From NCBI RefSeq assembly GCF_014207985.1, contig NZ_JACHMI010000001.1, positions 727,001-791,000 of the forward strand: a DNA stretch of 64,000 bases, written 5' to 3'. The first letter of the stretch is position 1. Each line of letters starts with the position of its first letter. This document shows positions 16,580 to 25,333 of this stretch, one piece after another. The stretch comes from Nonomuraea rubra (lineage in GTDB: Bacteria > Actinomycetota > Actinomycetes > Streptosporangiales > Streptosporangiaceae). The notes under the pieces are model-generated. The model saw nothing but the letters and a program-made list of their open reading frames with translations, had not been told where the DNA came from and did not search any database. Both the position numbers and the translations under genes were made by a program.

Positions 16580-18547
16580 ATGCGGCAACAGGGCCTCGGG
16601 CTCATCATCCTCGCGCTCATGCTCGGCATGCTGCTGGCGGCGCTCGATCAGACGATCGTGTCCACGGCCCTGCCGACGATCGTGAGTGACCTCGGCGGGC
16701 TGGAGCGACTGTCATGGGTCGTGACGGGTTACCTGCTGGCCTCGACCGTCTCCACGCCGCTCTGGGGGAAACTCGGCGATCAGTACGGGCGCAAGAAGCT
16801 GTTCATCGGGGCCATCTGCATCTTCCTGGCGGGATCGGCGCTTTGCGGGCTGAGTCAGAACATGGGGGAGCTCATCGCCTTCCGTGCCGTTCAGGGGCTT
16901 GGCGGGGGCGGGCTGATGGTGCTGGCCCAGGCGATCGTGGGGGATGTCGTCTCCGCGCGGGAGAGGGGGCGCTACCAGGGCTTCTTCGGGGCGGTCTTCG
17001 CCGTGTCCAGCATTGTGGGGCCGTTGCTCGGCGGGGTGTTCGTCGACCACTTGTCGTGGCACTGGGTGTTCTACATCAACTTGCCGCTGGGAGCGGTGGC
17101 GCTGTTCGTGGTCGTCGCGGTGCTGCCGGGGGACGACACGCGTACCAAGCATACGATCGACTACGCGGGTGTGGTGCTGCTCGGCGCGGCGACGTCGTGC
17201 CTGGTGCTGATGACGACCTGGGGCGGCACGACGTACGCGTGGACCGATCCGGTCATCCTGGGATTGGCAGGGGCGGCGGTGGCCCTGCTGGCCGGGTGGG
17301 TGCTCGTCGCACGGCGGGCGGCCGAGCCGGTGCTGCCGCTCGGGCTGTTCCGGGTGCGGGCGTTCGCGATGTCGTCGGTGGTCGGGTTCGTGGTGGGGTT
17401 CGGGATGTTCGGGGCGCTCACGTACCTGCCGCTGTTCCTGCAGGTGGTGCATGGGGTCAGCCCGACGTTGTCGGGGGTGTACCTGCTGCCGATGATGGCC
17501 GGGATGCTCACCATGTCGATCGTGAGCGGGCAGATCATCTCCAAGACCGGGAAATATCGGTTCCTGCCCATCGCGGGGACGGCTGTGGCCACCGTGGGGA
17601 TGTTCCTGCTTGCGACCCTAACGGAGGGGAGCAGTCTGCTCGCGATGGGGGCCTACCTGCTGGTTCTCGGGGTGGGGCTGGGGATGACCATGCAGGTGCT
17701 GGTGATCGTGGTGCAGAACGCGGTCGACTTCAAGGATCTCGGCGTGGCCACGTCCGGGGCCACGTTCTTCCGGTCGATCGGGGGGTCGTTCGGGGTGGCG
17801 ACCCTGGGGTCGGTGTTCGCGGCCACCTTGAACGACGACCTGCGGGAGGTGCTGCGTGGCGCGCGGCTGCCGCCCGGGTTCGATCCGGGGAGGATTCAGG
17901 AGGATCCGACTGTCATCCAGCGGTTGCCGCGAGGGCTGGCGCAGGGGTTTCTGCATGTGTACGCGGATGCGATCGCGGCGGTCTTCCGGGTGGCGGCACC
18001 CGTGATGTGCGGGGCGTTCCTGCTCAGCTGGCTCATACCGCAGACGCGGCTCAGGGAGACGACGAAGGCGGCGGATCTGGGTGAGGGGCTGGGGGCCACG
18101 TCCGCGGAGCGGTCGTCGCTGGCCGAGGTCGAGCGAGGGCTGGTGCGGATGGCCGATGCGGAACTGCGGCGGGGGTATTACGACCGGCTCGGGGTGGTGG
18201 CCGGGTTGGAGGGGATTTCGCCGCAGGGGGTGTGGGTGCTCGCCAGGTTGGGCGGGGAGGGGTGGGTGAGGGCTGAGGACCTCGCCGAACGGGCCGAGGT
18301 GAGCAGGGAGTACGGGCGGCCGTACGTTGATCAGCTCGTGGCGGTGGGGCTGGTGCGGCGGTCGGACGATGGAGACCTGTTGCGGCTCACGGAGGAGGGG
18401 GAGGAGGCGGCTGTACGGCTTCTGCGGTGTGCGTGTGAGGGGTTCAGGCGGTTGGTGGCTGATTGGGGGCCGGATCCGCAGCTTGAACGGCTTGTTGATC
18501 GGGTCGCACCGGAGCTGCTCGGGGCGCCGGTTGATCGGCCTCCTTAG
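16580..18547 (+). CDS. DHA2 multidrug MFS exporter with winged-helix tail
   Basis: A 655-residue EmrB/QacA-type exporter. The membrane part (about residues 1-490) has 14 helices with DHA2 motifs LAALDQTIVSTALPTI (motif D1), GKLGDQYGRKKLF (motif A) and GAVFAVSSIVGPLLGGVF (motif C). Unusually, about 150 residues follow the last helix and look like a MarR-type winged helix: ISPQGVWVLARLGGEGWVRAEDLAERAEVS, then LVAVGLVRRSDDGDLLRLTEEG. Such C-terminal extensions are known in some actinobacterial DHA2 transporters. The substrate is unknown, and no regulator gene lies next to it. Confidence 0.88.
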   Translation: MRQQGLGLIILALMLGMLLAALDQTIVSTALPTIVSDLGGLERLSWVVTGYLLASTVSTPLWGKLGDQYGRKKLFIGAICIFLAGSALCGLSQNMGELIAFRAVQGLGGGGLMVLAQAIVGDVVSARERGRYQGFFGAVFAVSSIVGPLLGGVFVDHLSWHWVFYINLPLGAVALFVVVAVLPGDDTRTKHTIDYAGVVLLGAATSCLVLMTTWGGTTYAWTDPVILGLAGAAVALLAGWVLVARRAAEPVLPLGLFRVRAFAMSSVVGFVVGFGMFGALTYLPLFLQVVHGVSPTLSGVYLLPMMAGMLTMSIVSGQIISKTGKYRFLPIAGTAVATVGMFLLATLTEGSSLLAMGAYLLVLGVGLGMTMQVLVIVVQNAVDFKDLGVATSGATFFRSIGGSFGVATLGSVFAATLNDDLREVLRGARLPPGFDPGRIQEDPTVIQRLPRGLAQGFLHVYADAIAAVFRVAAPVMCGAFLLSWLIPQTRLRETTKAADLGEGLGATSAERSSLAEVERGLVRMADAELRRGYYDRLGVVAGLEGISPQGVWVLARLGGEGWVRAEDLAERAEVSREYGRPYVDQLVAVGLVRRSDDGDLLRLTEEGEEAAVRLLRCACEGFRRLVADWGPDPQLERLVDRVAPELLGAPVDRPP

Positions 18548-18742
18548 AGGTGGCCGCTGATGGGGGCGTAGAGGCTTCTCCCGGTGTCGTACGGGCTTGA
18601 GGGAGGTGGGGTATCAGGCCGTGCGAGTGCCTTGGGTGAGGTGTGCTGTCGCATGTCGTGTTGGGGCGTCGGCTGGGTGCGCTGTCGCGTGTCCTGTTGG
18701 GCGTCGGCGGGGTGTGGGGTGCGTGTGGTTGCTGGTGCGGAG

Positions 18743-18798
18743 TGCCTGGGGTGGGGTGCCTGGGGTGGGGTGCCTGGGGTGGGGTGCCTGGGGTGGGG
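18743..18798 (+). repeat. Four perfect copies of a 14-base tandem repeat
   Basis: The unit TGCCTGGGGTGGGG is repeated four times without change. Its G runs could form G-quadruplexes on this strand. It lies in a non-coding gap. Confidence 0.95.
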
Positions 18799-18957
18799 CA
18801 CGCTAACGCATGTCGCGCTGGGGCGTCGGCCGGATGTCCGCCGGGCGTGGGGTGCGCGTGGTCGTGGTGCGGGGCGGCGGTGGTGTGGGCTTGGCCGCGC
18901 ATGCCGCAGCGTGCCTTAGCCGGCGTGCCGGATGCCGTGCTGGTCGCGGGTGAGGCC

Positions 18958-19023
18958 GAGTACGACGTGATGGCCGAGTACGACGTGATGGCTGAGCGCG
19001 ACGTGATGGCTGAGTACGAGCTG
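18958..19023 (+). repeat. 18-base tandem repeat, 3.7 copies
   Basis: The unit GAGTACGACGTGATGGCC occurs three times, with one TAC to CGC change in the third, plus a partial fourth copy. The multiple-of-three length would keep a frame open, but there is no convincing gene here. Confidence 0.9.
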
Positions 19024-19080
19024 AACGCGACGCGATGGCTGAGCCGCCACGTGATGGGTTAAGCGCCAAGTGCTGGCTGC

Positions 19081-19101
19081 ACGTGCTGCTGAGCAGCACG
19101 T
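19081..19101. repeat. Perfect 21-base palindrome
   Basis: ACGTGCTGCT and AGCAGCACGT are exact inverted repeats around a single G. It could be a protein-binding site or a cruciform-forming sequence; with such a short centre it would not make a normal terminator loop. Confidence 0.85.
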
Positions 19102-19516
19102 TGCCCTGACTGCTATCCGTGGCGCGAGATGAATGTGCGCGGGGCGGGCGGCGGTGGCGCGGGCTCAGCACTGTATGCCGCGGCGTGCTTCTGCCGGTGG
19201 TGCCGGGTCGTGTCCTGGGGCGGTGGTGGCTCGGAGTGGGCACCGCGTGCTGTGGCATGCCGGGCGGCCCGGGGAGTGCGGGCTGCGGTGTGGCGTCGCT
19301 GGTGATGCGGGCTGGGCGCCGGTAGCTACAGCCGTTCGAAGCGGTGGTGGCACATCTCGAACCGCAGCACGCCGTACGTGCTGGACGGGTGCCGCACGCC
19401 CACCGGGGCGGCGGCACACCTTGACGCCCGCTGGGGCAGCGGCACGACTAAACGCCCGCCGGGGCGGCGGGATGGCTCATGGGGCACGGCTCCGCGTCGA
19501 GCGGGAGCCGTGCGGA

Positions 19517-19831
19517 TCAGCTGGACGCGGCGGCCGGCGCGGGCGACGTGGTCGAGCTGGACGACGAGCTCGACGAGCTCGAGTCGGACGACTTGCTCTC
19601 CCCCGACTTCGACGAGGACGAAGAAGAGGTCGAGGACGACGAGGTCGAGGACGACGAACGGTTGTCGGTCTTGTAGAAACCAGAGCCCTTGAACACGATG
19701 CCGACCGCGGAGAACACCTTCCGCAGGTTGCCCTGGCAGTTCGGGCAGACCGTCAACGCATCGTCGGTGAACTTCTGGACGACCTCGAGCTGCTCACCGC
19801 AGTCGTTGCAGGCGTACTGATACGTCGGCAC
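19517..19831 (-). CDS. FmdB-type zinc-ribbon protein with poly-Ser tail
   Basis: GTG 19831 is preceded by AAGGAGGAG. The 104-residue protein begins PTYQYACNDCGEQLE and has a second Cys pair VCPNCQG, the FmdB/CxxC_CxxC regulatory-type zinc ribbon. After GSGFYKTDNRS the last ~45 residues are almost only Ser with Thr, Lys and Glu, a low-complexity tail typical of the actinobacterial forms. Small proteins of this family are conserved near the 5-formyl-THF cyclo-ligase gene in actinomycetes, as here, but their function is not settled. Confidence 0.88.
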   Translation of the reverse strand: MPTYQYACNDCGEQLEVVQKFTDDALTVCPNCQGNLRKVFSAVGIVFKGSGFYKTDNRSSSSTSSSSTSSSSSSKSGESKSSDSSSSSSSSSSTTSPAPAAASS

Positions 19832-19902
19832 GCGCTCCTCCTTAAACAAGCTCTAGCACTCGAGCGATGCGACTGCTAATGGTAACCGATCGGGTCAAAC
19901 AC

Positions 19903-21408
19903 CTATTCCAACCCCCGCTCTCCGTACCATCCGGCCAGCTTCCCGCTGCGGCTGACCGCGCGCAGGCGGCGTTCGACCTGCTCACGGCAGGAGGCGGTGG
20001 TGACCACGAGAAGCTGGTCGTCCGCACGGATGCGGGTGGTGGAGGCGGGCACGAAGGACTTGCCGTCGCGTACGACGAGAGTGACCTGGGCGCCGGCGGG
20101 CAGGCGGAGCTCGAAGATCTCCACGCCGTGCAGGCGGGAGCCCGGCGGCACCTTGACCTGCAGCAGGTCGGCCTTGAGCTCCTCCAGCGGAGCCGATTCC
20201 ACGGAGAGGTCGTGGGCCTCGCCGGGCGCGGACACCCCGAGGACGCGCGCCGTGAGCGGCAGAGTCGGCCCCTGGAGCAGGGTGAACACGATGACGATCA
20301 CGAAGACCTGGTTGAAGAGGTCCTTGGAGCCTTCGACGCCGGCCGCCCAGGGGATGGTCGCCAGCACGATCGGAATCGCGCCGCGCAGTCCGGCCCACGA
20401 CAGGAACGCCTGGTCACGCCAGTTCACCCAGCCCAGCCGCAGGGCCCAGGCCAGCGCCGAACTGACCACCACGGAGAGCGGACGGGCCAGGAGCACCAGG
20501 ATCGTGCCAATGATCAGGCCGGGCACGATGGCGGACGGCATCTCGTCCACGTCGGCCAGCATGCCGAGCATGACGAACAGGCCGATCTGCGCCAGCCACG
20601 CGGCGCCCTCCGCGAAACCCCTGGTCGCCGCCCGGTGGGGCAGGCGGGAGTTGCCCAGGATGAGCGCCGTCAGGTAGATGGCCAGGAAGCCGGAGCCGTG
20701 CAGCAGCACCGCGCCGCCGTACGAGACGAAGGTGAGCGCCAGTACGGCGATCGGGTACAGACCGGACGCGGGCAGGGCGACGCGGCGCAGGGCGTACGCG
20801 CCCGTGGGGCCGACGGCGAGCCCGACGGCCGCGCCGATGATCAGCTCGACGGACGTCTCCAACAGGAACGTTCCGAGCGTCGCGTGGGAGCCGGACGCGC
20901 CGCTGAGCAGGACCACCGCGATGACCGTCGGGGCGTCGTTGAAGCCGGACTCCGCCTCCAGCACTCCCGCCAGGCGCGGCGGCAGCGGCAGCCTGCGCAG
21001 CACGGAGAAGACCGCCGCGGCGTCGGTGGAGGCCAGCACCGCGCCGAGGATCAGCGCCGTGGTGCCGTCGAGGCCGAGTATCCCCTGGACGAGCAGTGCC
21101 AACACGACGATGCTGACCGTCACGCCCACGGTCGCCATCACCAGGGCCAAGGGGACGGAACGCCGCACATGGGACCAGTTCGTGGTCAGACCGCCTTCGG
21201 CGAGGATCACCGCGAGCGCCGACAGGCCGATCTGCTGGGCGAGCTGCGGGCTCTCGAACGGAATTCCGAACCCCGAAGGCCCCACAGCCAGCCCGAAGCC
21301 GAGAAATATCAGCAGACTGGGCAGACCGGTGCGATGCGCCAGCCGTACGGAGGCGATGGCCGCGATGACGATCGCGGCACCGACGAGGAGCCAGAGATCA
21401 AGCGTCAT
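19903..21408 (-). CDS. CPA1 cation/proton antiporter with RCK domain
   Basis: A 501-residue protein with about 12 membrane helices and the CPA1 features GFGLAVGPSGFGIPF, LILGAVLASTDAAAVFSVLR and ESGFNDAPTVIAVVLL (the ion-binding Asn-Asp). The last ~130 residues form a cytoplasmic TrkA-C (RCK-C) domain (LHGVEIFELRLPAGAQVTLVVRDG). This is the layout of the CvrA/NhaP2 K+/H+ antiporters, which export potassium under high turgor or acid. It stands between fmdB and the cyclo-ligase gene in the same direction. Confidence 0.9.
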   Translation of the reverse strand: MTLDLWLLVGAAIVIAAIASVRLAHRTGLPSLLIFLGFGLAVGPSGFGIPFESPQLAQQIGLSALAVILAEGGLTTNWSHVRRSVPLALVMATVGVTVSIVVLALLVQGILGLDGTTALILGAVLASTDAAAVFSVLRRLPLPPRLAGVLEAESGFNDAPTVIAVVLLSGASGSHATLGTFLLETSVELIIGAAVGLAVGPTGAYALRRVALPASGLYPIAVLALTFVSYGGAVLLHGSGFLAIYLTALILGNSRLPHRAATRGFAEGAAWLAQIGLFVMLGMLADVDEMPSAIVPGLIIGTILVLLARPLSVVVSSALAWALRLGWVNWRDQAFLSWAGLRGAIPIVLATIPWAAGVEGSKDLFNQVFVIVIVFTLLQGPTLPLTARVLGVSAPGEAHDLSVESAPLEELKADLLQVKVPPGSRLHGVEIFELRLPAGAQVTLVVRDGKSFVPASTTRIRADDQLLVVTTASCREQVERRLRAVSRSGKLAGWYGERGLE

Positions 21409-21432
21409 CTGGCTCCTCTCTCGTACCTGCGT

Positions 21433-22014
21433 TCACATCAGCCTAGTGAGTCCGGCGGGCGTCATGGCATAGCGGACCGTGCGGTCGTGCGGCTCCGATG
21501 GGACATCGTCGATCAGTTCGCCGTCGTGCAGCAACGCCACGGTGGGCACGTTCGGGCCGACGCGGGCGAGGGCCCGGTCGTAGGAGCCGCCGCCGCGGCC
21601 CAGGCGGATCCCCGTCCGCCGGTCCACCGCCAGGGCGGGCACGATCACGAGGGCGGCCGTGCGCACGGCGTCCACGCCGCGGCGGGTGTCCACCGGTTCC
21701 ATGATCCCGAAGCGGCCGGGGGCGAGGGTGTCCGGCCCGTCGTACACCGCCCAATCCAGGTCATTGTCGTCACGGAGGACCGGGAGGATAACTGTGGCCC
21801 CATGTTTCCAGAGAGCGAACACCAGCCCGTGCGTCTCCGGCTCCGACCCCGTTGACCAGTAACAAGCCACCAGCCCGGCCATCTGGGCCCAGGGCTGTTC
21901 GAGCAGGTTTTCGCGAACCTTGATGGCGTTTGCGCGCAGTTGCTCGGGGGAGAGGGAGGTACGCGCCGCGCTCAGCTCGCGGCGCAGGTTCAGCTTGTCC
22001 ACAGGTCCCTCCAC
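21433..22014 (-). CDS. 5-formyltetrahydrofolate cyclo-ligase
   Basis: A 193-residue enzyme with the family motifs RRELSAARTSLSPEQ at the N-terminus, VACYWSTGSEPET, the P-loop-like RLGRGGGSYDRAL, and a final block VPSEPHDRTVRYAMTP. It uses ATP to convert 5-formyl-THF to 5,10-methenyl-THF in the one-carbon pool. It is divergent from galU with 12 bases between the starts, so the two promoters must overlap the genes or both messages are nearly leaderless. Confidence 0.93.
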   Translation of the reverse strand: MEGPVDKLNLRRELSAARTSLSPEQLRANAIKVRENLLEQPWAQMAGLVACYWSTGSEPETHGLVFALWKHGATVILPVLRDDNDLDWAVYDGPDTLAPGRFGIMEPVDTRRGVDAVRTAALVIVPALAVDRRTGIRLGRGGGSYDRALARVGPNVPTVALLHDGELIDDVPSEPHDRTVRYAMTPAGLTRLM

Positions 22015-22026
22015 TAGGGTCTACTC

Positions 22027-22929
22027 ATGGCTGACTTCGACCCTGTGACGAAAGCCGTCGTGCCCGCCGCGGGTCTGGGCACCCGGTTCCTCCCGGCGAC
22101 CAAGGCGACACCCAAGGAGATGTTGCCCATCGTCGACAAGCCCGCGATCCAGTATGTCGTCGAGGAGGCCGCCTCCGCTGGGCTCCTCGATGTCCTCATG
22201 GTCACCGGCAAGAACAAACGCTCCATCGAGGACCATTTCGACCGGGCGTTCGAGCTGGAAGAGGCCCTTGAGGCCAAGGGCGACGAGCATCGGCTGTCCC
22301 AGGTTCGCGAGCCCGCCTCGCTGGCGACCCTGCATTATGTACGGCAGGGCGAGCCGAAGGGGCTCGGCCATGCGGTGCTCTGTGCCAAGCACCACGTTGG
22401 TGATCATCCTTTCGCCTGCCTGCTCGGTGACGACCTGATCGACCATCGTGACCACCTGCTGCGGCGCATGATCGAGGTGCGTGACACGTTCGGCGGGAGC
22501 GTGATCGCGCTGATGGAGGTGCCGAAGGAGCAGGTCTCGCTGTACGGCGTGGCCACCATCGAGGCGACCGCCGAGGAGGACGTCGTCCGCGTGACGGACC
22601 TCGTGGAGAAGCCGCCGGCCGACGAGGCGCCCTCCAACTGGGCGATCATCGGGCGGTACGTGATCGATCCGGCGGTCTTCGAGGTGCTGGAGAAGACGCC
22701 GCCGGGGCGCGGCGGGGAGATCCAGCTCACCGACGCGCTGCGGACGCTCGCCTCGCGCGGCTCCGAGGAGGGCGGGCCGGTGCACGGCGTGCTGTTCAGG
22801 GGGCGGCGTTACGACACGGGCGACAAGCTCGACTACTTGCGGACTGTGGTGAAGTTCGCGGCGGATCGTCAGGATCTGGCGCCGGAGTTCGTGCCGTGGC
22901 TGCGGGAGTTCCTTGATGAAATCAGTTGA
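22027..22929 (+). CDS. galU: UTP-glucose-1-phosphate uridylyltransferase
   Basis: A 300-residue nucleotidyltransferase: VVPAAGLGTRFLPATKATPKEM (nucleotide site), VTGKNKRSIEDHF, QGEPKGLGHAVLCA and LGDDLID (metal site), LVEKP (sugar-phosphate Lys). It makes UDP-glucose for cell-wall glycans and glycogen or trehalose. It overlaps the glp/moeA start by 14 bases and opens the conserved galU-glp-...-sepX cluster. Confidence 0.95.
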   Translation: MADFDPVTKAVVPAAGLGTRFLPATKATPKEMLPIVDKPAIQYVVEEAASAGLLDVLMVTGKNKRSIEDHFDRAFELEEALEAKGDEHRLSQVREPASLATLHYVRQGEPKGLGHAVLCAKHHVGDHPFACLLGDDLIDHRDHLLRRMIEVRDTFGGSVIALMEVPKEQVSLYGVATIEATAEEDVVRVTDLVEKPPADEAPSNWAIIGRYVIDPAVFEVLEKTPPGRGGEIQLTDALRTLASRGSEEGGPVHGVLFRGRRYDTGDKLDYLRTVVKFAADRQDLAPEFVPWLREFLDEIS

Positions 22930-24103
22930 CGCGCATCTGGCCGAGATCCTGGCCACTGTACGTCCGCTGGCCCCCCTTGAGCTGGAGCTGGAGCAGACTC
23001 TGGGGACGACGCTGGCCGAGGACGTGTCCTCACCGGTGCCGCTGCCACCGTTCGACAACTCGGCCATGGACGGGTACGCCGTCCGGGCCGAGGACTTGTC
23101 GGAGATTCCGGTCACCTTGCCGGTGATCGACGATGTGGCGGCCGGGTCGCTGGAGTTGCGGGCCGTGGGGCCGGGGCACGCCGTACGCATCATGACCGGC
23201 GCTCCGCTGCCCGCCGGGGCCGATGCCGTGGTGCCGGTCGAGTGGACCGACGGCGGCACCGTCTCCGTACGCATCGATCGCCGCGCCGAGGCCGGCAACG
23301 CGATCAGGCGGGCCGGAGAAGACGTGCAGACCGGCGAGGTCGTGCTCAAGGCCGGCACCGTGATCGGGCCCGCGCAGCTCGGGATCATCGCCGGGGTGGG
23401 GCGGCGGCGCGTCTGGGCGCGGCCGCGACCCAGGGTCGTCGTGATCTCCACCGGCGCCGAGCTGATCGAGCCGGGCGGCACCCTCCAGCCCGGCCAGATC
23501 TGGGATTCCAACAGCTACACCCTGACGGCGGCCGTGCGCGAGGTGGGAGCCGACGGGTTCCGTGCCGGGTCCGTCGGGGATGATCCGGGCATCCTGCTCG
23601 ATCGGCTGGACACGCACCTGGTGCGCGCCGACGCGATCATCACCAGCGGCGGGGTGTCGATGGGCGCGTACGAGCCGGTCAAGGAGGCGCTGTCGCCGCT
23701 GGGCACTGTCCGGTTCGAGAAGGTGGCGATGCAGCCGGGGATGCCGCAGGGGTTCGGAGTCCTGGGGGACGACCAGGTGCCGATCTTCGCGCTTCCCGGG
23801 AATCCGGTGTCGTCCTTCGTATCGTTCATGCTGTTCGTACGGCCTGCGCTCGACAAGATGCGCGGGTTGCCCGGCGGGATGCCGGAGACGGTCACCGCGC
23901 GGACCACCGGGCCGTTGCGGTCGCCGTTCGGGCGGCGGTCGTACCTGCGCGGAGTGCTGGCGGCCGACGGCACGGTGTCGCCCGCGCACGGGCAGGGGTC
24001 GCACCAGCTTGCCGCGCTGGCCTCGGCGAACGCGCTCATCGTGGTGCCGGAGGATGTGACCGAGGTGGAGGCGGGGGCTTCTGTGGAGGTGGTCCGGCTG
24101 TGA
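22916..24103 (+). CDS. glp: MoeA/Glp gephyrin-like protein
   Basis: A 395-residue MoeA-type protein (start ATG 22916; TTG 22913 is less likely): PPFDNSAMDGYAVR, ITTGAPLP-like RIMTGAPLPAGADAVV, ISTGAELIEPG, WDSNSYTL, TSGGVSMGAYEPVKEAL and FALPGNPVSSFVSF. MoeA inserts molybdate into molybdopterin. In actinobacteria the paralogue between galU and a GNAT/glpR gene is Glp, a divisome protein that binds FtsZ and the membrane protein GlpR (SepX). The synteny here (galU, this gene, GNAT, sepX) fits Glp, while the adjacent moaC and mog genes leave a cofactor role open. Confidence 0.85.
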   Translation: MKSVDAHLAEILATVRPLAPLELELEQTLGTTLAEDVSSPVPLPPFDNSAMDGYAVRAEDLSEIPVTLPVIDDVAAGSLELRAVGPGHAVRIMTGAPLPAGADAVVPVEWTDGGTVSVRIDRRAEAGNAIRRAGEDVQTGEVVLKAGTVIGPAQLGIIAGVGRRRVWARPRPRVVVISTGAELIEPGGTLQPGQIWDSNSYTLTAAVREVGADGFRAGSVGDDPGILLDRLDTHLVRADAIITSGGVSMGAYEPVKEALSPLGTVRFEKVAMQPGMPQGFGVLGDDQVPIFALPGNPVSSFVSFMLFVRPALDKMRGLPGGMPETVTARTTGPLRSPFGRRSYLRGVLAADGTVSPAHGQGSHQLAALASANALIVVPEDVTEVEAGASVEVVRL

Positions 24104-24576
24104 GCGAGCTGACGCACATCGATGAGACCGGGGCGGCGCGCATGGTCGACGTGTCGGCCAAGGACGTCTCGGCCCGCAGCGCCACGGCCACAGGGCGGGT
24201 GCTGCTGTCGGCCGAGACCGTGGCGTTGCTGCGGTCGGGGGAGGTGCCCAAGGGCGATGCGCTGGGGGTGGCGCGGATCGCGGGGATCATGGGGGCGAAA
24301 CGTACGCCCGATCTGATCCCGCTCTGTCATCCCATCGCGTTGCACGGGGTGAAGGTGACCCTCGAGGTCGAGGACTGGGGGGTGGGGATCACGTGCCGGG
24401 TCAAGACGGCCGACCGTACCGGGGTCGAGATGGAGGCGTTGACCGCGGTGTCGGTGGCGGCGCTGGCGCTGATCGACATGGTCAAGGCTGTGGATCCGGG
24501 TGCGGTGATCACTGACGTGCGGGTGGAGGAGAAGCTGGGCGGGAAGACGGGGCGGTGGGCGCGCGATCAGGCTTGA
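24100..24576 (+). CDS. moaC: Cyclic pyranopterin monophosphate synthase accessory protein
   Basis: A 158-residue MoaC: LTHIDETGAARMVDVSAKD, MGAKRTPDLIPLCHPI (active-site Lys/His region), VKTADRTGVEMEALTAVSVAALALIDMVKA-like block and a final KLGGKTG. It converts the MoaA product into cPMP in molybdenum cofactor synthesis. A GTGA overlap couples it to the gephyrin-like gene. Confidence 0.95.
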   Translation: MSELTHIDETGAARMVDVSAKDVSARSATATGRVLLSAETVALLRSGEVPKGDALGVARIAGIMGAKRTPDLIPLCHPIALHGVKVTLEVEDWGVGITCRVKTADRTGVEMEALTAVSVAALALIDMVKAVDPGAVITDVRVEEKLGGKTGRWARDQA

Positions 24577-24641
24577 GGCACCTGGGCGGGAAAAGCGCGA
24601 TTCACCACGGCTGCGGGGCCGCTGGTGGTCGGGCATGATGG

Positions 24642-24780
24642 GCCTGACCGGGGTGGTCGGGAGTGGGGCCGGAGGTTGCGGCCTGACCGGGGTGGTTGGA
24701 GCGGGTCGGAGGCTTGCGGCCTGACCGGGGCGGTTGGAGCAGGGCCGGAGGTTGCGGCCTGACCGGGGTGGTTGGAGAGG
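24642..24780 (+). repeat. 38-base tandem repeat between moaC and mog
   Basis: A unit of 38-39 bases beginning GCCTGACCGGGGTGGTTGGA is present about 3.6 times (starts at 24642, 24681, 24719 and 24757) with a few substitutions. The array ends just before the ribosome-binding region of mog (GGAG), so it forms the leader of that gene. No stem-loop terminator is obvious. Confidence 0.92.
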
Positions 24781-24796
24781 CAGACAGGAGCCGGGC

Positions 24797-25279
24797 GTGA
24801 TGCGGGCGTTGGTTATTACGGTGTCCAACCGGGCGTCGGCGGGGATTTATGAGGATAAATCGGGGCCGTTGCTCGCCGATCTGCTCCGGCGGGAGGCCGG
24901 TTGCGAGGTCGTCGACGGCCCCGTCGTGGTGGCGGACGGCGAGCCGGTCGAGGGTGCGCTCCGTGACGGGGTGGCACAGGATTACGACGTCATCGTCACC
25001 ACCGGGGGGACCGGGCTGACACCGATGGATTTGACGCCGGAGGTGACGTCCCGGGTAATTTCCCGGGAAATTCCGGGTATTGCGGAGGCCATCCGGTTGG
25101 CAAATCGCGAAAAAGTGCCGACCTCCGTGCTGTCTCGCGGTCTGGCGGGGCAGGCGGGCAACACCTTGATCGTTAATCTGCCCGGTTCGTCCGGCGGCGT
25201 GCGTGATGGCGTGGCCGTACTGGCTCCGATTCTGAGGCACGCCGTTGATCAAATCAGGGGAGGCGATCACCCGCGTTGA
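24797..25279 (+). CDS. mog: MogA/MoaB molybdopterin adenylyltransferase-like protein
   Basis: A 160-residue protein from GTG 24797 (ATG 24800 is an equal option). It shows RALVITVSNRASAG, YDVIVTTGGTGLTPMDLTPEV (the GGTG molybdopterin-binding loop) and LIVNLPGSSGGVRDG. MogA/MoaB adenylylates molybdopterin before metal insertion. It lies between moaC and the GNAT gene, and a repeat array separates it from moaC. Confidence 0.92.
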   Translation: MMRALVITVSNRASAGIYEDKSGPLLADLLRREAGCEVVDGPVVVADGEPVEGALRDGVAQDYDVIVTTGGTGLTPMDLTPEVTSRVISREIPGIAEAIRLANREKVPTSVLSRGLAGQAGNTLIVNLPGSSGGVRDGVAVLAPILRHAVDQIRGGDHPR

Positions 25280-25333
25280 CGGCGAATCCGATCGCCCTCC
25301 TTGATCCGTGGCGACATCGTGCCCGATAGGGGG

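Larger units (their letters stand above)
18548..19516. other. Gene-poor GC-rich repeat tract
   Basis: About 970 bases between convergent genes with no credible coding sequence. It is dense in short tandem and degenerate repeats: the 14-base and 18-base arrays listed separately, a 21-base palindrome, and three degenerate copies of a GTCGTGTTGGGGCGTCGGC-like segment near 18650, 18690 and 18810. Open frames on both strands give only low-complexity peptides. Confidence 0.6.

Noticed and set aside
18444..18902. Pro/His-rich peptide on the minus strand
   Set aside because: It is the translation of the 14-base repeat array and not a gene.
18743..19023. CRISPR-like array
   Set aside because: The units are directly adjacent with no spacers, and no cas genes are present.
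24602..25270. Minus-strand frame over mog with PTTPVRPQPPA repeats
   Set aside because: It reflects the 38-base repeat and lies antisense to mog.
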